A stretch of DNA of 64,000 nt from Microstegium vimineum (Eukaryota; Streptophyta; Magnoliopsida; Poales; Poaceae): the NCBI GenBank assembly GCA_022036555.1, contig CM039141.1:10777430-10841429 (forward strand), read 5' to 3'. Of this stretch, positions 59,860 through 64,000 are shown piece after piece. The notes under the pieces were generated by a model, which was not told where the DNA came from, ran no database searches, and saw only the letters and a program-made list of their open reading frames with translations. The number at the start of each line of letters is the position of its first letter. Within the stretch, counting starts at the first letter, position 1. Both the position numbers and the translations under genes were made by a program.

Positions 59860-60840
59860 GCACTCGTCGCAATTGTCGTGGCACTATGCGTGCATGCACA
59901 CGATCGATCTACGTACACAACTGGATCCTCGTGCCAATCCCTAAAGTATATATGGTGCGAAATTTACAATTGCCTGCCTACGTACGTGCCCGGCCGTACA
60001 TATGCAGCTTGACGTGTATCGTGCTGGCGCCTGCGAACAACCGCCTGCGCTCCGAGGATTTCGTACCGGATCTGGACTCTCTGAGGCTGCGTACCAAAAA
60101 AGCACTATGATCGAATTTCGAACTCTGCTGTCCCTAAAAACTCAGGGGCCGGGTTTGTCATTTTGGATCGGCAAAAAAATAAATTTGTCATTTGTCACTC
60201 TAAAGTGATAAAATTTTGCTCTTTTGCCATTTTTTACCTTTCATGTTTGGATCTATTTGTCAAAAAGTAGCAATTATTTTTACTCTTTTGTCAATTTGCC
60301 AAGGGGATCCAAACCCCCCCTCGATCAATGGTATACGGTATTTTCATTTACAGTAACACGCAACTATTTATTAATATTGCATATTAATTTAATCACTTTT
60401 CCTATAGTTCAAGTGCTTAAAATTTAAGATGATTTCAGGCAACACTAATATACCACCAACTAATATAAGTTAGTTGTTAATTTTGTATTTTGTTATTTGT
60501 CCTTGTGTTATAATATTATTTCTTTTTGTCATTGTCCTCCTATATCCCCTATAATTGAAAACTTCTTTAGACCACTTCTCTTCTTCAAGATCAACGACTC
60601 TCACAACACGTTTATTACGGATACAACGACTGAGATTCTCCTTCAAGATTAACCACCCTCACAACACGTCTACTACGGATACAACAACTGAGATTAAAAG
60701 TTAGAAGCCGTCTTACTCTTCCACCCCATGTCGCTGCTCACCCCGACGTTCATGGTTCGAGTCCTCACAATGCCTTCTTTTTCCGAAAAAAACATATTCG
60801 TTTTTCTTTTCTATTCTATGCGTGACTCCGCCTTCACGCG
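59860..60840. other. Intergenic; tandem repeat at about 60584-60690
   Basis: The unit ctcacaacacgt.ta.tacgg followed by atacaacgactgagatt and ttcaagat.aac occurs twice in tandem. An isolated GGTTCGAGTCC (60754-60764) matches a tRNA B box but has no tRNA around it. No gene. Confidence 0.5.
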
Positions 60841-60954
60841 AGTCGTCCCTCCCTCTCCTCCGCTGCTAGGGTTTCCTTGACCGGCCGCCGCCCCCACCTG
60901 TTCATCCGCGCGCAGCACCAGGCCGAGATCGCCTCGCCGGCGCTTCCCGATGCC

Positions 60955-61222
60955 GGCCACCAGCACCAATCCCTCACTCACGCCGCCCCCTCCTCCCTGC
61001 TGTTGCAGGAGCAAACGCAGGCTCCCGCTGGGAAAGGCGAGGCAGATGCCCGCCACCGGTGCCGCGCCGACGGCCAGGACGCACGCCGCCGTGCCGCCAA
61101 GGACGCCCGCCTCCGCCCCCGGCTCTCCGGTCCGGTCTCCCTGGCCATGGCCGCCTGCACCGGGCGCACTGGCGACGCTCCTAACCATCACGCCGGCTGA
61201 CCCTTTCTCACCACCAGAGTGA
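60955..61222 (+). other. GC-rich first-exon-like sequence of unknown status
   Basis: Preceded by tagggtttcc-type leader sequence (60867-60877) and followed by a ccaccag..gtgagctc boundary near 61215. The open frames are Pro/Ala/Arg low complexity (MPATSTNPSLTPPPPP). It may be the leader or first exon belonging to the transporter remnants downstream, but no conserved residues are visible. Confidence 0.3.
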
Positions 61223-61900
61223 GCTCAACTTCCTATTCCCTTCAATTCCTGCTACGATGTGAATCTGAGCACTCGAATCCTAACTAGCTATTTGGTTATT
61301 TATGTTCAGATCTGTGTATCTTTGTGTTATGTCTACTGCTATTAGTTGTTTCCCCTTCGTAATGGATGTCAGTTCATAGATATATTAATGGATCGATGGA
61401 GGGTCAGTTACGTTCATGGAAATATCAATGGATTGATGGAAAGTGTTTCTGTTGTTTGGAAATCATGGACATCAGTTGATGGATATATGAATGGGTGTCG
61501 ATTTAGTTTGGAAATCAGGCATGACTCTGCTTTTCTGTTTATTCTTCCGTACAGACCATACAAGGTTGCAGACCATTCTTCAGTACAGAGCTTATCTATT
61601 CGATAACATATATATGACAGTAATGCATGGATCCATCTAAGAGACCTAATAAGGTATTTCAGAATGGTAAGGATTCCTGACATTTCAACTCTAGCATGTC
61701 CTTTTTATCTGAATCGTAAACATGTCGTTTACATATTGTTTAGGCCATTTAATTATTAACCGAAACTCATATATGTTCATCATAATTTTACTGATCACCA
61801 AATTTTCATTTCCATTCATTTTATTGGTGCCAGCCTGTGTACAGAAAAGGAAGATTTTTTTGACAATGATCAAAGGAAAACTCAATAGACAAAAGATAAA

Positions 61901-61959
61901 AGGTAAGCAATGTAAAAAAGGTAAGCAGTGTAAAAGGTAAGCAGTGTAAGCAGTGTAAA
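61901..61959 (+). repeat. Short tandem repeat gtaagcagtgtaaaa
   Basis: About four imperfect units of aggtaagcagtgtaaa in a row. Confidence 0.85.
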
Positions 61960-62202
61960 TTTTTTTTACTATCCCAAATTGCTTGTTTGCTATTTCGGTA
62001 AAGAAAGAAACTTCTTGCTAGGAGTATTTTAATTGGTGAATTGTTTCATTTAGCTATTAGCTATAATACTTGTATTCCTGATGCTTTATTTTCATTGCCT
62101 GCACAGATTTTCTTGACAGTGAAACATTTTGAGTTCACGATTATTCTCCCCGTTACATTACCATCTTTGGTGGCTAGCTAATTCCTTCTATTGTCTCTCC
62201 AG

Positions 62203-62446
62203 GAGTACGTGTACAACAGGTGATGATGAGACCTGCAAGAAGTGCAAGTGATCACTTGCTGCTACGCGTTTCTGAATTGTTTTGCCATGTGCCTGCAGCT
62301 CAGCTGGTACTTCACGTGTGTGCAGGGTTCATGCAACAGGTGGTGAGCCCGGCTCTCGGCCATGCTCCTGGGCTCCAATGGCCTCACCAAGGCCTCAATC
62401 ACCTTTCTCAATTACCGTGCAAAGATAATGTTCAAGTCAACCAAGG
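62203..62446 (+). pseudogene. Remnant exons of a UDP-galactose/PAPS-type nucleotide-sugar transporter (UTR2-like)
   Basis: Three pieces occur in the order found in plant UTR2/UTR4-type transporters (UAA family, ER/Golgi membrane). EYVYN at 62203-62219, bounded by cag and gtgatg, is a mini-exon. QLSWYFTCVQG is around 62297-62330 after a gcctgcag acceptor. LLGSNGLTKASITFLNYRAK, then IMFKSTK, lies at 62365-62446 before a gtaaaa donor. In intact relatives these form one stretch spanning two membrane helices. Here the middle part lost frame (a stop falls just before LLGSN) and a run of about 20 residues is replaced. No further exons of the family (for example ADAQxSPNFS) are evident to the window end. 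Most likely a pseudogene copy; the family match is from memory. Confidence 0.55.
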
Positions 62447-64000
62447 TAAAATTGCTCCTCTTCTTTTTTTCACTGTTCCCATATGTGAGAAAATATATAC
62501 AGGGACTTTTTTTACGTTTTAGTAGATATACATTTCATTTTTTGCGAGGAGAAATAAAAAGAAATATAGTTCTTGTGATATTACAATAAAGTCTGAAAGA
62601 TAGAAACGTTGAACACAGTTAGCCCAAGCAGTTAGCACATTGTTATATATCCTTCAGATACGATCAAAAAGTGTTGATTAATTGGGATATTATTATTGTT
62701 AGATTAATTGGATTTTTAAGCATGTGTTGATCATCACAAAGATTTGTGTTACCACATGTTAAGACAAATAACTAACAGTTTGAGGTTGTCCTAATAACTA
62801 ACCTGTTGTTATGTTAGAAATAGTTGAGTTTAGTTTAGTAGTGTGTTTGGATGCTAGCTAGGAATTTAAGCTTTAGTTTAATATTAATCATGTGTTTTTG
62901 GATGAGTAGATATGGCTTCTAGCAACCATGTGTTTAAGCATCATATATCTGATTGTGATATACAGTACTTGTTCTATTGGCATATAATACTATTGGCATA
63001 TAGGTAACCTCCTTTGTTTATTACTGATCTTGCTACATGCTGGAAGCCTGGAACTCTCTACAGACTGCAGTTATTTTCCTCTATTCTGTTGTACATTTTC
63101 ATTTGATCCTTAGATGCCTCTCAGACTGTTTTTTCTAATGAAGAAAGGCCTCTCAGACTGTTTTTTCCTATGAGCCATATCTTTTCATGTGTTCACTTCG
63201 TCAGCATATCCTTATGGTGAGAAAGACAACAATGCAAGCCCCCTAGGAGAAGATATTCTCTACAGGTAATAATGTTTTTTAATTCCTCTGAATCTTTTTT
63301 GCTTTTACTCTAAAATTTGAGATGTGTGGCCACAAATGGTTGGGTTGGAGGAAAACAATGATATGCCGACTATAGTTCTGTTACTGCTAATATGGCCTAT
63401 TTCACCTAGACCATGCATGGTTTCATATATGGCTTTTGGAAAGTAGTAAAGGAGTCCATGAATTACTTATTCTCATTGTTAGATCTTTATAAGTAACAAA
63501 ATGAGAACAATAGAGAGAAAGCAAGGTCCAGAATTACTTGTACCCCACATATATTCATTGATTATGTAAAGAAGCTTTAACTAGAGCTTCCTGCAACCAC
63601 GAGAGGAAAAAAAATCTTCTGATGACTTGAGTGCTTCGATGCTTAAACCTTGAGTAGGATAGAAATTGTATAATGGACCCGAGGCCTATACAGACCGATA
63701 ATTGTCAACATGGGTAACAAAAACAGTAGACTGGAATCTTAACCAACCTTACTATTTACTTTTTTATAAGAAATATATTGTCTTTTTGTAGATGTATGTT
63801 GCAAAACACTAAAATTGTAGTTGCATTCTAACATGTGAGTCGATTTCTCTGTTTTCGTTTGGTCATATCTCTAAAACAGGGGGCTGCTAATTTTACTGTT
63901 TGAATTTTTTTTTCTCTAAACAGGGTTTGCTGCATTTGAAACAAATAGCTGCCCCTGGGCTGTGTGGCAGGAAGGAGGATCTTGAACTTGTTTATTTGTG
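62447..64000. other. Downstream sequence to window end; possible extra exon only
   Basis: A 60-bp segment, 63206-63265, is bounded by cag and gtaata and reads YPYGEKDNNASPLGEDILY in one frame. It matches nothing I know and may be chance. The remainder is AT-rich. Confidence 0.3.

Noticed and set aside
60754..60764. Possible tRNA or SINE from a perfect B box GGTTCGAGTCC
   Set aside because: No A box, acceptor stem or cloverleaf around it, and no SINE tail.

Overview
This is a nuclear segment of a grass genome, most likely a panicoid in the Andropogoneae (a sorghum, sugarcane, Miscanthus or maize type). The evidence is GT-AG introns in housekeeping plant genes, GC-rich first exons, a Sirevirus-type Copia retrotransposon, and many Stowaway, Tourist and CACTA elements with grass-type termini. 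Species assignment is inference. A 100-N gap and four very long C or G homopolymers show that this is assembled, partly unpolished sequence.

Layout. 1-400: the first coding exon and promoter of ribosomal protein L27a (minus strand, running off the left edge). 2526-9566: a 13-exon exportin-t (PAUSED/LOS1/XPOT) gene. Exons 2-13 are perfectly in frame, but the large first exon carries about ten frame changes. Its intron 11 hosts a Tourist element nested in a Stowaway element. 9.9-14.5 kb: a diverged tandem segmental duplication interrupted by the N gap. 16189-30150: a 14-kb decayed Sirevirus (minus strand) with LTRs, PBS, PPTs, gag, pol and an envelope-like ORF. It is inserted in a small MITE that it splits. 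31.4-34.1 kb: a LINE tail, a Stowaway and a non-autonomous CACTA element with a nested Tourist element and a GC-rich core. 36897-40668: an RLCK-VII kinase resembling RIPK. 42139-42468: a small hypothetical gene behind a tandem repeat. 47969-48490: a DUF1677 protein (minus). 49996-55720: pieces of two LTR families, including a solo LTR inside the LTR of a small element that itself sits in one copy of a tandem repeat. 58734-59819: a DUF295-type protein (minus). 62203-62446: remnants of a nucleotide-sugar transporter gene.

The host genes are unrelated housekeeping or signalling genes, and nothing indicates a cluster or operon-like system. No new defence, biosynthetic or regulatory system is visible. 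The interesting material is structural: readable insertion chronologies (three nested insertions with exact target duplications and one natural empty site), a palindrome array inside the Sirevirus, long G/C homopolymers, and indel-rich GC-rich exons that could be assembly error or young pseudogenisation.
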